NCBI GenBank assembly: GCA_015059105.1
Contig: SVBB01000005.1
Coordinates: 1 to 64,000, forward strand
DNA: 64,000 nucleotides
Origin: Erysipelotrichaceae bacterium
GTDB taxonomy: Bacteria > Bacillota_I > Bacilli_A > RFN20 > CAG-826
Direction of reading: 5' to 3'
A program made the translations under genes and the position numbers. This document shows, in pieces, positions 8,284-17,143 of the stretch. The notes below the pieces were generated by a model. It was not told the DNA's origin. It worked only from the letters and a program-made list of their open reading frames with translations, and searched no databases. Numbering within the stretch: position 1 is the stretch's first letter; the number at the start of each line of letters is the position of its first letter.

Positions 8284-9651
8284 TTATTGAAGAATGTTCT
8301 TATGTGTTTTATAGAATTCCTTCTTCACTTCATACATGTTTTTATCCGCTTTACGGAAGATATCAAGAAGCTCATTGTCTTGACCTACTTCATATGTAGC
8401 GTAGCCAACTGATAACGAGAGAATAAATGGCATTTCAGTATTTGTATTATTAAATTGGTCAATCATACGTTTGCACTCTTCGTCTTTTGCTTTGAATTCT
8501 TCTACGCTTCCGCGATAAATGATGACGAATTCGTCACCACCAATTCTGAAACATATACGGTTTCCATAAACAGTTTGAATTATATTTGCAGCGATTTTTA
8601 AAAGTTCATCACCAATTTCATGCCCAGTTGAGTCATTAACAGTCTTTAAACCATTGACGTCATATATCGCAACTACAAGTTCTTTTAATTCGTTATTTTT
8701 GATTTGTTCGTTAATGACTTTTGATGTGCTAGTATAGGCATTTCTATTCGACACTCTAGTTAACCTATCAATTGACGCTTCTTCTTGAGCGTAATCAATG
8801 TAACGTCGAATTTCACCACGGAGGTTGAAAAGCTTATTTCTAATATTCGTGAGTTGATCATCACTACCCCCTTTGACGACGATCTCTTCTTGATAGGCGA
8901 CATCGTTAAGTGGCTTTTCAATATCACCGACGAGGTTTTGAATATCGCTTTCTAAGGAATTGATATCATTTGATAAATCTTTGATTTTCTTACGCATTGA
9001 ATAAGTGATTAATAAACTTAATCCAACGCCGAGAGCGATTGTGACAGCAGAAATAGAAACAACCGCGGAAGAATTTGTCGCGACCAATTTATCTAAGTAA
9101 TCTGCCCAGACATCAACACCAACAACCGCGGTTACTTGACCATCATCGTTTTTAACAGGGGCATAACCACTATATAATTTGCCCCATCTATCAACATAAG
9201 CTTGGTCATCAGTACCAGCAAAGCCTAAGAAAGATTTGTTCATCGCTTCTGTATTGATTGGTTCTTCTACCAAAAATTCTCCAGGGTCATTGCTTGGATC
9301 AACTGAGAAAACAATCTTTCCATCGATTTTCACTAATAGATAGATATAGGCAAGTTCACCATTGCTATCTTCGGAGCTCGTTTTAAAACTATTTAAAATA
9401 TTATAAGCAGTTGTGTAATTCGCTGTTTTATTATCTTTATCTTCTTTAGTGAGACTACCAACGACATTTCCATCTAATAAAGAAGCTGCCGTTAATGCAT
9501 CTTCCATGATTTTATGTTTGATTAAGTTGGTTGTCGAATTAATGGAATAAATGGTAAAGAAGATACCTAAACCAACGTCAGTTAAAAGTAACACTATAGA
9601 GACAGTGATGGCGACTAATAAGGATGTAGGAATCTTTCTTTTGCTTTTCAT
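8284..9651 (-). CDS. Membrane diguanylate cyclase with extracellular dCache-like sensor
   Basis: 455 residues. Transmembrane helix at about 12-36, extracellular sensor 40-190 with the Cache-type strand GYAPVKNDDGQVTAVVGVDV, second helix about 195-218, coiled-coil linker, then a GGDEF domain (290-450). The active loop RIGGDEF (369-375) and the DVNGLKTVND substrate segment are intact, so it should make c-di-GMP. No RxxD inhibitory site precedes the loop. Last gene of the fibre operon. A five-codon mini-ORF with the only good ribosome site ends one base before the ATG. Confidence 0.9.
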   Translation of the reverse strand: MKSKRKIPTSLLVAITVSIVLLLTDVGLGIFFTIYSINSTTNLIKHKIMEDALTAASLLDGNVVGSLTKEDKDNKTANYTTAYNILNSFKTSSEDSNGELAYIYLLVKIDGKIVFSVDPSNDPGEFLVEEPINTEAMNKSFLGFAGTDDQAYVDRWGKLYSGYAPVKNDDGQVTAVVGVDVWADYLDKLVATNSSAVVSISAVTIALGVGLSLLITYSMRKKIKDLSNDINSLESDIQNLVGDIEKPLNDVAYQEEIVVKGGSDDQLTNIRNKLFNLRGEIRRYIDYAQEEASIDRLTRVSNRNAYTSTSKVINEQIKNNELKELVVAIYDVNGLKTVNDSTGHEIGDELLKIAANIIQTVYGNRICFRIGGDEFVIIYRGSVEEFKAKDEECKRMIDQFNNTNTEMPFILSLSVGYATYEVGQDNELLDIFRKADKNMYEVKKEFYKTHKNILQ

Positions 9652-9652
9652 T

Positions 9653-9670
9653 TTATAAAATGATAGACAT
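9653..9670 (-). CDS. Five-codon leader cistron coupled to the GGDEF gene
   Basis: ATG TCT ATC ATT TTA TAA encodes MSIIL. It has a GAGGTG ribosome site, and its stop is one base from the GGDEF ATG, which itself lacks a ribosome site. This is the pattern of termination-reinitiation coupling. Whether the peptide matters is unknown. Confidence 0.35.
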   Translation of the reverse strand: MSIIL

Positions 9671-9757
9671 TTATCACCTCTTTTGCAACCTTTTATCTAT
9701 AAAAAATATTTCTTATTAAAAAGAAATATAATGGAATTTACAAAAAGAAAGAAATTG

Positions 9758-10879
9758 TTAACGAGGATTTTTTCTGCGTTCTAAAGTGCTATTGCGGTAG
9801 TAATTATCTTTATCGATATACATCTGTTCATCTGCTATTTTTGACATCTCTTCAAGGTCCATCGTCTTATTTTCATCGAAAGAAATACCGATAGAAACCG
9901 CGTATTTTGTCTCTTTTGTTTTCGTTTTGATATCGTCTCTCATTTTCTCTAAATCTGTTAATTTTCCGTTAATTAATAAGACAGTAAACTCATCGCCACC
10001 TAAACGATAAACATAGGAATTCCTAACCGCGCAAGCTTCAATTATTTGTGATATTTTTAATATCGCTTTATCCCCAGCATCATGGCCTTCTGTATCATTG
10101 ATAAATTTAAGACCATTCATATCTATATTGAGAACACCATTGATGTTCTTACCGAGTTTTTTGCAGTCATAATAGAATGTTTTACGGTCAAAACAACCAG
10201 TTAAAGCATCTTTTCTCGTCTGCTGCACATATAGATACAAATAATAGAACAAACACGATATAGCGATTGTTAAATTGAGCAAATTAGTCGCTAAATTAAA
10301 TGTTTCTAAAATTACTGCAGAGATAACGAAAAATCCCGCGACAAATAATACGATTGAATCTGTTTTTCTTTTCCCGTTTAATTTTCTGACGACGTTAACA
10401 AAGAAATAACTAACATACATCATGCCAACAACATGCGCAGTAAAATTCATGTACCCACGGTTATAAACTAGTTCAGTACCACCTTCGTTAAGCGTGTAAT
10501 AGAAAGCAAATTTATTAAGTGGGTCAACATTAACAAATAAGGAAAAAGAATAAACGATAAGATTGAAAATTAATGGGATATAAAATATCCATTGGTATTT
10601 AACTTTTTTACCGACAAGTTGAATGAAAAAATACACGAGCAAAGGGCGAACCACATAACCAAAAAAGGAAAACAGAGTTGTTAAGAAAATATTTAAAGTA
10701 ACTGTCTTATTATATCTTTCTAAAAAACCAAATATGGATAAGATAAGAGATCCAGCGATAATTAAAATCGCATAATGGTTTTCCCGTGAATAACCACGCA
10801 TGTTATAAATGACAATGAAAATCATCGTAATTGCGATGCATAGCAAAGCAAAATTAGAGGTAATAAATTCTAAAAACAT
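9758..10879 (-). CDS. Polytopic membrane diguanylate cyclase
   Basis: 373 residues. Seven or so hydrophobic helices fill residues 1-215 (7TM/histidine-kinase-N-like sensor layout). A GGDEF domain follows (about 220-365) with intact DMNGLKFINDTEGHDAGDKA and YRLGGDEF, so active c-di-GMP synthesis is expected. No RxxD product-inhibition site is visible just before the loop. The membrane part is probably a ligand sensor. It follows the 1014-residue protein after 58 bases. Confidence 0.88.
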   Translation of the reverse strand: MFLEFITSNFALLCIAITMIFIVIYNMRGYSRENHYAILIIAGSLILSIFGFLERYNKTVTLNIFLTTLFSFFGYVVRPLLVYFFIQLVGKKVKYQWIFYIPLIFNLIVYSFSLFVNVDPLNKFAFYYTLNEGGTELVYNRGYMNFTAHVVGMMYVSYFFVNVVRKLNGKRKTDSIVLFVAGFFVISAVILETFNLATNLLNLTIAISCLFYYLYLYVQQTRKDALTGCFDRKTFYYDCKKLGKNINGVLNIDMNGLKFINDTEGHDAGDKAILKISQIIEACAVRNSYVYRLGGDEFTVLLINGKLTDLEKMRDDIKTKTKETKYAVSIGISFDENKTMDLEEMSKIADEQMYIDKDNYYRNSTLERRKNPR

Positions 10880-10937
10880 CTCTATTATTTTAGTACATAA
10901 AATAAAGAATGTAATACGTTTTATTAATAAGGAAAAA

Positions 10938-13900
10938 CTAAGAGTTTTTTCTTAATTCTTCAATAAACTTCACTTTATCAAGTGGACGATAGAAGTGATA
11001 ACCTTGGACATATGTATTCTTGCTGATGTCCTTGATGAGGATGAATTGGTCTGCGTTTTCAACACCGACGAGAGAAGCTTTAATGCCCGCTGCTTCCGCT
11101 TCTTTAACTAACGCGGTCACTTCTTGTAAGTGCTGTGGATTGACTTCGATATCACCAACGATCTTTCTATCGATCTTAATCTCTGTAAAGCCTAATGCTT
11201 TTAATGTATCAATAGAAACATATTTACCGGTATATTGGTCAACTGAGAGGACGATATGTTCATTTAAGATTGTCTTCGTCATACCTTTGAATTCTTCCAT
11301 GTGGTTATAGATTTCTCTTTCCGTAATTTCAAAGCCTAAGAAGTCTCTTGGTAAATGATAATTGACAAGAAGATTATGAATCTCTTCATGGAATGATAAA
11401 TCCGCGAAATATGAATAGTCAGTGTTGATTGTAAGTCTTGTAAAGCCATACACTTTAAAAACTGTTAAACCAAACTGTTCATAAAGTTCACCGATATATT
11501 TAATCAAAGCATTAGAAATGAGAGAAATCTTACCGTTCTGCGCGGCAGTTTTAATTAATTCATCCGCGGAGAAGACCATGTTTCGATAGTTATCAGAAAG
11601 ACGTAAGAATATTTCAGCGCCATAAATGGATTTATCCACTGTTCTGACCATTGGTTGAAGAGCGACAGAGAATGTCTTATTACCAAACTGTTCATCGATA
11701 ACCGCAAGCATAAATTTATTTCTCGAGGCGCTTCTGGAGTAATCGCCATCTGGGAAGTAAAGGATATCTTTATTGATCTCGTAATTACGTTGATTGTAAT
11801 GACGAACGACGTATTTGAGGAAGTCTTCCGCGATTGGATATGACTGCGGGAAGGAATATGGAAGATAAGTGATATTGAAGTTATAAGCTTCTTCATCGAC
11901 TTTATAATCTTTTTTACTCGCTTCATAAATGTGTTCAACTAGGTTGACGACATCGATTTGGCCGCTTTCAGGTAAGAGAATTGCAATCGATTGATTATCG
12001 AAAGCATAGATATCTTCTTTTTCTTTATTAATCGCTTTAATCGCTTGAATGAACTGTCTCATTAAGAAGAGATATTTCTCAGAACCGACTTTATCTAATA
12101 AATCTTGATGGTTATCAATTCTTAACACTAAAACATATCCTCTCGCGTTGATGTTATATAATCCGCGTAAAGATAAGGCGAGAGACGTGAAAGAAGAGAT
12201 GAGTAATTCTTTATCAAATCTATCATAGACCGAGCTTTCATCAGTGATGATTTGAAGTAGGAGTCTCTTCAAAGTTGAATTTCTTTCGTTGATCGATAAA
12301 GAAGCGACATATTTAGTTCCATTAATTTCCCCATATTTCTTTTTAGAAGTAAGAAGCGGACAATTTGGACATGGTTTGTCTCTTCCTTCAATGACTTTGT
12401 AACATTTTTCACCGACTTTCGCGTTTTTAAATAACGATTCAAAGTTTCCGGAATAAGAGACGATATCATATGTTTCTTCATCAATACGATATAAAGTTGA
12501 GTTATTGCTAGAAAGCATCGCATTGATTTCGTTATATGTGTTATTGAAATGATCTTCTCTTCTCATCATTAAAAGGAAGTCACCGATTCTATGGAAAGCG
12601 AGGAAGATACCTTCTCTTAAATAAGAATTAATCGGCATTTCTCTATTTTGGTTGAAGAAATAAATCGCCGCATATGGGTAACCCTTATCACGTGAGACGA
12701 AATAATAGCCAGAGAATAAATTCATCTTATCAATAGATTCAGCGAGGCCAACGTTGCAGTGACTACGCGCGGAGAAATAATATGAGCAATCTTTATCGAC
12801 CGCTTGGTCAAGTGCTTCGATTAAATCGCGTGGGACTTCATCTCCTTCTTTAAAGATACGGCTTTCACCTTTCCCTAAAGAGAGAAGAGAATAATACCGA
12901 TGATTATCATCGTTTTGAATAAAGATACCTGCGTAATCGATATCGAGATAATTGCTAAGCGCGGACATCGCTTTTTTCACCGTTGATAAGGATTTATTTC
13001 TATCGCTTGAAGAGATTCTTAAATCGGATAGATATTCCAAAATGCGAGAAACGTTATTTAAATTCATCGAATTTTGCATAACTCCAGAATCACCAAGCGT
13101 GGATAAGCGGTTTGGAAGATATAAGTTAATGATTTCCCCTTGTCTTTTCGCATATCTTAAATCCGCGAATAAATCAGGAATATCGCTATAAGGATAACAA
13201 ACTAAAGAGAATCTCGCATTGATTGTAGAAATACCATCATAAGTCTTTTTAGAAACGCTTAAGCGCTTCATATAATTCGCGGCTAATTCGTGAATATGTG
13301 AGAAAGAATCGATATGAGGAAGGAAGATGTAATAACCACTATTATTTTCGTTTAAAGCAAAACGACGATATGGGAAATCACTAAAAACGTCCTTTAGTGA
13401 GGTTAATATTTGTTCTTTTTCTTCTTCATCTAAACTATCATTATCAAAATCATAGAATAATTCACATAAAGCGTTACGATAGTTTTGTGAACTATAGATG
13501 AGAGGTGATAGATACTTCTTTAAGGAAGCTAACGTTACAAGCTCCTCATCGTTATTGAGGTGTTCAAGTGGAATATTCGAATCATCATAAGTATGGGAAA
13601 TCAATATTCCATTTTCAAACTCTGCTTTAATGACATCGATTTTTTCATTTAATTCATTAATTTCTTTGATATTGGTTTCTGGATAAAGCGGTAAATCTTT
13701 TTCATTATTTTTGATTTTCTCCATCAAAACGGCAGTATTTTTATATAATCCATCGATATAATACTTTTTTAAACGTTTCACGATAATAAAGCAAAAGAAA
13801 GCATATATCGCTAAAACGAGGAAGACAAATCCGGCAAGGATATATAGGAAAACTGGATTACCTAAATTGATATATAAAAGTGATAAAGCAACCGTTCCAA

Positions 13901-13982
13901 GTAAAAGAACGAGAAGGATACCTCCTGGAAGGAAGATAGAAGCGAGGAATGAACGAGAAATCGTGTAAGTTCGTTTTTTCAT
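10938..13982 (-). CDS. Degenerate GGDEF/EAL membrane protein with Cys-containing PAS-like domain
   Basis: 1014 residues: two N-terminal helices (about 12-70), a coiled region, a GAF/PAS-like middle with the cysteine cluster GRDKPCPNCPL (around 555), a non-canonical GGDEF-like segment without the GGDEF loop, and a C-terminal EAL-like domain (about 755-1010). In the last, the EAL motif reads GAEIFLRL and DDFG is replaced by VDQYTG, while QGYHFYRPL is kept. Catalysis is unlikely; a c-di-GMP receptor or scaffold role is more plausible. It is three bases from the nucleosidase-like gene. Confidence 0.8.
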   Translation of the reverse strand: MKKRTYTISRSFLASIFLPGGILLVLLLGTVALSLLYINLGNPVFLYILAGFVFLVLAIYAFFCFIIVKRLKKYYIDGLYKNTAVLMEKIKNNEKDLPLYPETNIKEINELNEKIDVIKAEFENGILISHTYDDSNIPLEHLNNDEELVTLASLKKYLSPLIYSSQNYRNALCELFYDFDNDSLDEEEKEQILTSLKDVFSDFPYRRFALNENNSGYYIFLPHIDSFSHIHELAANYMKRLSVSKKTYDGISTINARFSLVCYPYSDIPDLFADLRYAKRQGEIINLYLPNRLSTLGDSGVMQNSMNLNNVSRILEYLSDLRISSSDRNKSLSTVKKAMSALSNYLDIDYAGIFIQNDDNHRYYSLLSLGKGESRIFKEGDEVPRDLIEALDQAVDKDCSYYFSARSHCNVGLAESIDKMNLFSGYYFVSRDKGYPYAAIYFFNQNREMPINSYLREGIFLAFHRIGDFLLMMRREDHFNNTYNEINAMLSSNNSTLYRIDEETYDIVSYSGNFESLFKNAKVGEKCYKVIEGRDKPCPNCPLLTSKKKYGEINGTKYVASLSINERNSTLKRLLLQIITDESSVYDRFDKELLISSFTSLALSLRGLYNINARGYVLVLRIDNHQDLLDKVGSEKYLFLMRQFIQAIKAINKEKEDIYAFDNQSIAILLPESGQIDVVNLVEHIYEASKKDYKVDEEAYNFNITYLPYSFPQSYPIAEDFLKYVVRHYNQRNYEINKDILYFPDGDYSRSASRNKFMLAVIDEQFGNKTFSVALQPMVRTVDKSIYGAEIFLRLSDNYRNMVFSADELIKTAAQNGKISLISNALIKYIGELYEQFGLTVFKVYGFTRLTINTDYSYFADLSFHEEIHNLLVNYHLPRDFLGFEITEREIYNHMEEFKGMTKTILNEHIVLSVDQYTGKYVSIDTLKALGFTEIKIDRKIVGDIEVNPQHLQEVTALVKEAEAAGIKASLVGVENADQFILIKDISKNTYVQGYHFYRPLDKVKFIEELRKNS

Positions 13983-13984
13983 AA

Positions 13985-14722
13985 TTAATCCTCCCTGATG
14001 ACGTCGTTACGACCGATATCACCGATACAGGTGACAACCGATTTACCGACATCGCTATAATGTTTTAAAACTTTTATATATGCTTCAGTGGTGTCTTTTT
14101 CATCGATTTTTCTTTCGACAACTTTCACCGCGATAACCGGCACTTTATGAAGATGACCCGCAATAGCCACTCCACCAGAAGTACAGTCACAGACGACATT
14201 ATGGTTATGACCTAAAACATAGCCACCCATTTCAATGTTCTTGATTCTTTCGTGAGTATCTAAAACCACATTGGAAGAAACAACTGAACATAATTCATTT
14301 TTTACAAAGCTTCTTTTCTCAATAGAAGCTGTTAAATATTTGATAACTTCTGGGTCGGATTCAAAAGAATGTGGAAATTTTGGAATTTGGCCGAGTCTAA
14401 CATTAGCCTCTTTAACTTGGTTGACATCCCCGATTAAAATACGTCTGCTAATAACGATATCACCTGTTTCTAAATTAGGTGAAAAGGCGACGCATTTACC
14501 AACTACAAAGGCAAGAATAACAAAGTATTTCTCAATGATATAAGAAGTTACTAATGAAGATTCATAACAAGTAAAGATATCCCAAACAAGGACTACTTCC
14601 TGATTGAATATCGTTCCAATAAGCGCTTTATACTTATCAAAAATTATGTCTTCTTTCTTATTGACCATGACACTTTCGAAATAGAGAATGTCATCATGAG
14701 TGGAACCTAAAATCATGATCAT
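13985..14722 (-). CDS. Divergent nucleoside phosphorylase/MTA-SAH nucleosidase-like protein
   Basis: 245 residues. FVVGKCVAFSPNLETGDIVI matches the central strand and glycine-rich segment of PNP_UDP_1 enzymes. CTSGGVAIAGHLHKVPVIAVKVV aligns with the MEGAAIAQVA...VP segment of MtnN/Pfs, but the catalytic Met-Glu and the later Ser-Asp are not preserved. It is therefore probably a non-catalytic nucleoside-binding homologue. Sited between the EAL phosphodiesterase and the degenerate EAL protein with gaps of two bases, it may sense a nucleotide or c-di-GMP breakdown product; that role is inference. Confidence 0.5.
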   Translation of the reverse strand: MIMILGSTHDDILYFESVMVNKKEDIIFDKYKALIGTIFNQEVVLVWDIFTCYESSLVTSYIIEKYFVILAFVVGKCVAFSPNLETGDIVISRRILIGDVNQVKEANVRLGQIPKFPHSFESDPEVIKYLTASIEKRSFVKNELCSVVSSNVVLDTHERIKNIEMGGYVLGHNHNVVCDCTSGGVAIAGHLHKVPVIAVKVVERKIDEKDTTEAYIKVLKHYSDVGKSVVTCIGDIGRNDVIRED

Positions 14723-14724
14723 AA

Positions 14725-16254
14725 TTATCTATCCTCCCCTCTTTCAAAAGGATTTGATAACAAGAATTTTTCATAATCCTTGACCGGCAAAGCCTCTGAA
14801 TAATAGAATCCTTGGATTGTATCGCATTTGAATCGTCTTAAAATATCGACTTGTTCTTTGTTATCAACACCTTCAGCGATGACTTCAAGGTCGCTTGCTT
14901 TACAGAGTTCGATTAAGAACTTGACGATATCGCGGCTCTTCATATCAGTGACGATATCATCGATATATGATTTATCGATTTTAACCGCGTCAAAAGGCAT
15001 CTTTCTTAAGTTACCGATATTAGAAAAACCAATACCAAAGTCATCCATCAAGACACGAACACCTCTATCTCTAAGTTTCTTAATGATGGAAATAGAGATG
15101 AATGTATTCGCTTGGCTAGTTGCTTCAGTGATTTCAATTTCAATATATGATGGGTTGATTTGATATTTATCTAAGATATTGATGATGGAGTTAAGGAAGT
15201 CGTTTGAATAGAATTCATATAATGAGAAATTGATAGAAACGGGAATAATTCTTCTTCCTTTTCTTTTCGCTTCATTTAAATCCTGACAAACTCTTTCAAA
15301 AACATAAGTATCGATTTCATGAATTAAACCTGCTGCTTCAGCAATAGGGATGAATTTAGCAGGAGTTAAGATACCATTTTTTGGTGAATGCCATCTCACA
15401 AGAGCTTCTGAGGAGACGAAACGTCGTACAGAAAGAGAGAATTTCGGCTGATAATAAACGACGAATTCGTTGTTTTTTAAACCCTGGGTAATCTCTTCCA
15501 CATCGCTTCTTGAAGAATGATGACGGAAGGATTCATGGTAATAAGTCATCGTTTCAAAGTTTCTTTCAGAAACGTTTCTAGCGACCATCGCATTTTCAAT
15601 ATCTTCGACTAAACGGGAATCACTAGTCATTTCACAGATGCCGAAGAATGGTTGCACCCAAATACGAATTTGGCTCTCTTGAGCGATTCTCAGTAAATTT
15701 GTAGAAATCGTATCCACTAATTCTCTGATTTGCCTTTCTTCATAATCACGACAGTAGAGAATAAAAATACCACGCGTAAAGCAATATGCGACATTTTTCT
15801 TTTTCTTTTTATCAAAGAATTTGTCTAGAAATTCCGCGATCGTTAAATTATAAGCGTTAACCGATTCATCACGATTGACGTTTTCGGTAACGGCTTTATT
15901 CGCGGCAGAGAAAGCGATGATGAACTGCTTTACCTTTTTGCTTCTAAAAGCTTTAATCGCCACCACTCTCGCACGGAATGCGTTTAAGTCGAAGAATGTC
16001 GTTGCTTCCCCAAAACTATAAAGGTTTTCGCTGATAAGAGAATGAGTTGAAGATAATACGGAAATGTATTTCGCCGTGAAAAGCGCGCCACATACCGCAC
16101 TAGCTGGTAGAACGCCCAAACAAATATAGAATAAGAACGCTAATTCTCCTTCATGGGTTAAGAAACGCAGTAAGATAATTCCTAGAAATGAAATGAAGAA
16201 TAAAGCGATACAAATAATCGATAATATCAAATATACTCTTTGTCTACTTTTCAT
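14725..16254 (-). CDS. EAL-domain c-di-GMP phosphodiesterase, membrane-bound
   Basis: 509 residues: two transmembrane helices (about 7-65), a degenerate GGDEF-like segment (about 90-230), then EAL (about 245-500). Catalytic elements look intact: SSEALVRW, PVSINFS, EIEITEAT, LMDDFGIGFSN, AVKIDKSYI, VIAEGVDN and QGFYYSEAL. It should hydrolyse c-di-GMP to pGpG. Lying in an operon switched on by c-di-GMP, it could provide negative feedback. It starts one base after the signal peptidase gene. Confidence 0.9.
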   Translation of the reverse strand: MKSRQRVYLILSIICIALFFISFLGIILLRFLTHEGELAFLFYICLGVLPASAVCGALFTAKYISVLSSTHSLISENLYSFGEATTFFDLNAFRARVVAIKAFRSKKVKQFIIAFSAANKAVTENVNRDESVNAYNLTIAEFLDKFFDKKKKKNVAYCFTRGIFILYCRDYEERQIRELVDTISTNLLRIAQESQIRIWVQPFFGICEMTSDSRLVEDIENAMVARNVSERNFETMTYYHESFRHHSSRSDVEEITQGLKNNEFVVYYQPKFSLSVRRFVSSEALVRWHSPKNGILTPAKFIPIAEAAGLIHEIDTYVFERVCQDLNEAKRKGRRIIPVSINFSLYEFYSNDFLNSIINILDKYQINPSYIEIEITEATSQANTFISISIIKKLRDRGVRVLMDDFGIGFSNIGNLRKMPFDAVKIDKSYIDDIVTDMKSRDIVKFLIELCKASDLEVIAEGVDNKEQVDILRRFKCDTIQGFYYSEALPVKDYEKFLLSNPFERGEDR

Positions 16255-16255
16255 A

Positions 16256-17143
16256 TCATTTTTCTCCTTTCTTATTAAGCATTTCTTCTAATAATTCTTT
16301 TTTCAGTCTCTCGCGATCTTTATCCGATAATTCGTCGAGTGATGATGGGGTATTACCTCCATCTCCACCGCCGCCTTCATCTTCTTCATCGTTATCTTTC
16401 ATCGCAGAGAAGATATCAAGAACAGATGTAATGACCAAATAGAAGGCCGGAACAAGGAGGAAGACTAATAATCCCCAAGGAGAAGATATAAAGCGGTAAA
16501 AACCCCCTAAAACCTTACTATTTGCCTGTACAATACCTAAATATTGTTTTTCGGTAAAGGCTTGATATTGACCAGCTTGCGCTTGGTGTTCACTGGTGTT
16601 GATACCAGCGACGATAAATGTATATCTACCGTCACCAACAGTTTTTGATTCATCAACTTGAATTTCTCTAAGTCTATGAGTCATTACTACTCCGGTTGGG
16701 TTAGTTTGATCATTGAGTTCTGGATGGTTAAGTGGTTTGACATAAGTTTGGTAAACATCCATAAATGTCATATCGATTTTAATAGTAGAATCAGTTAATG
16801 ATTTTTGATATCTATCATAAACGGATTCTAATGAATCGCGATGGGTGATAATCGCTGAATTAGTCATATAATCCGGTTCCATAGAATCAGTCAAGATGAC
16901 AAAGCTACCAAAACCAAAGGAAATGGTTTGCCCATAGTTTTCATTTTTATGAATCATCCCGTCGATTTGACCAGCGGCAAAAACGGCAAAAAAGGCAAAG
17001 AAAATACCGGTCAACACCCAGCCGATGATCTTTCTCACCTTGCTCTTAGGTTTTTTGACCTTTTCTTCTTTAGTAGGTTCCACGACTTCTGGATTCACTA
17101 CTTCGGGAGTTTCATCTAAGTTTTTCTTACTTTCTTCGTCCAT
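16256..17143 (-). CDS. SipW-type signal peptidase I
   Basis: 295 residues. After an acidic/Pro-rich cytoplasmic tail come TM1 (about 37-60) and the catalytic serine in LTDSMEP (Ser87). The general base appears to be the histidine of VVMTHRLRE (His156), giving the Ser-His dyad of the ER/SipW group rather than Ser-Lys. TM2 is about 228-252. The C-terminus ends with a charged helix LSDKDRERLKKELLEEML that recurs in the small membrane protein at 24.7 kb. It is the obvious processing enzyme for the exported proteins of this locus. TAATG overlap with the preceding gene. Confidence 0.88.
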   Translation of the reverse strand: MDEESKKNLDETPEVVNPEVVEPTKEEKVKKPKSKVRKIIGWVLTGIFFAFFAVFAAGQIDGMIHKNENYGQTISFGFGSFVILTDSMEPDYMTNSAIITHRDSLESVYDRYQKSLTDSTIKIDMTFMDVYQTYVKPLNHPELNDQTNPTGVVMTHRLREIQVDESKTVGDGRYTFIVAGINTSEHQAQAGQYQAFTEKQYLGIVQANSKVLGGFYRFISSPWGLLVFLLVPAFYLVITSVLDIFSAMKDNDEEDEGGGGDGGNTPSSLDELSDKDRERLKKELLEEMLNKKGEK

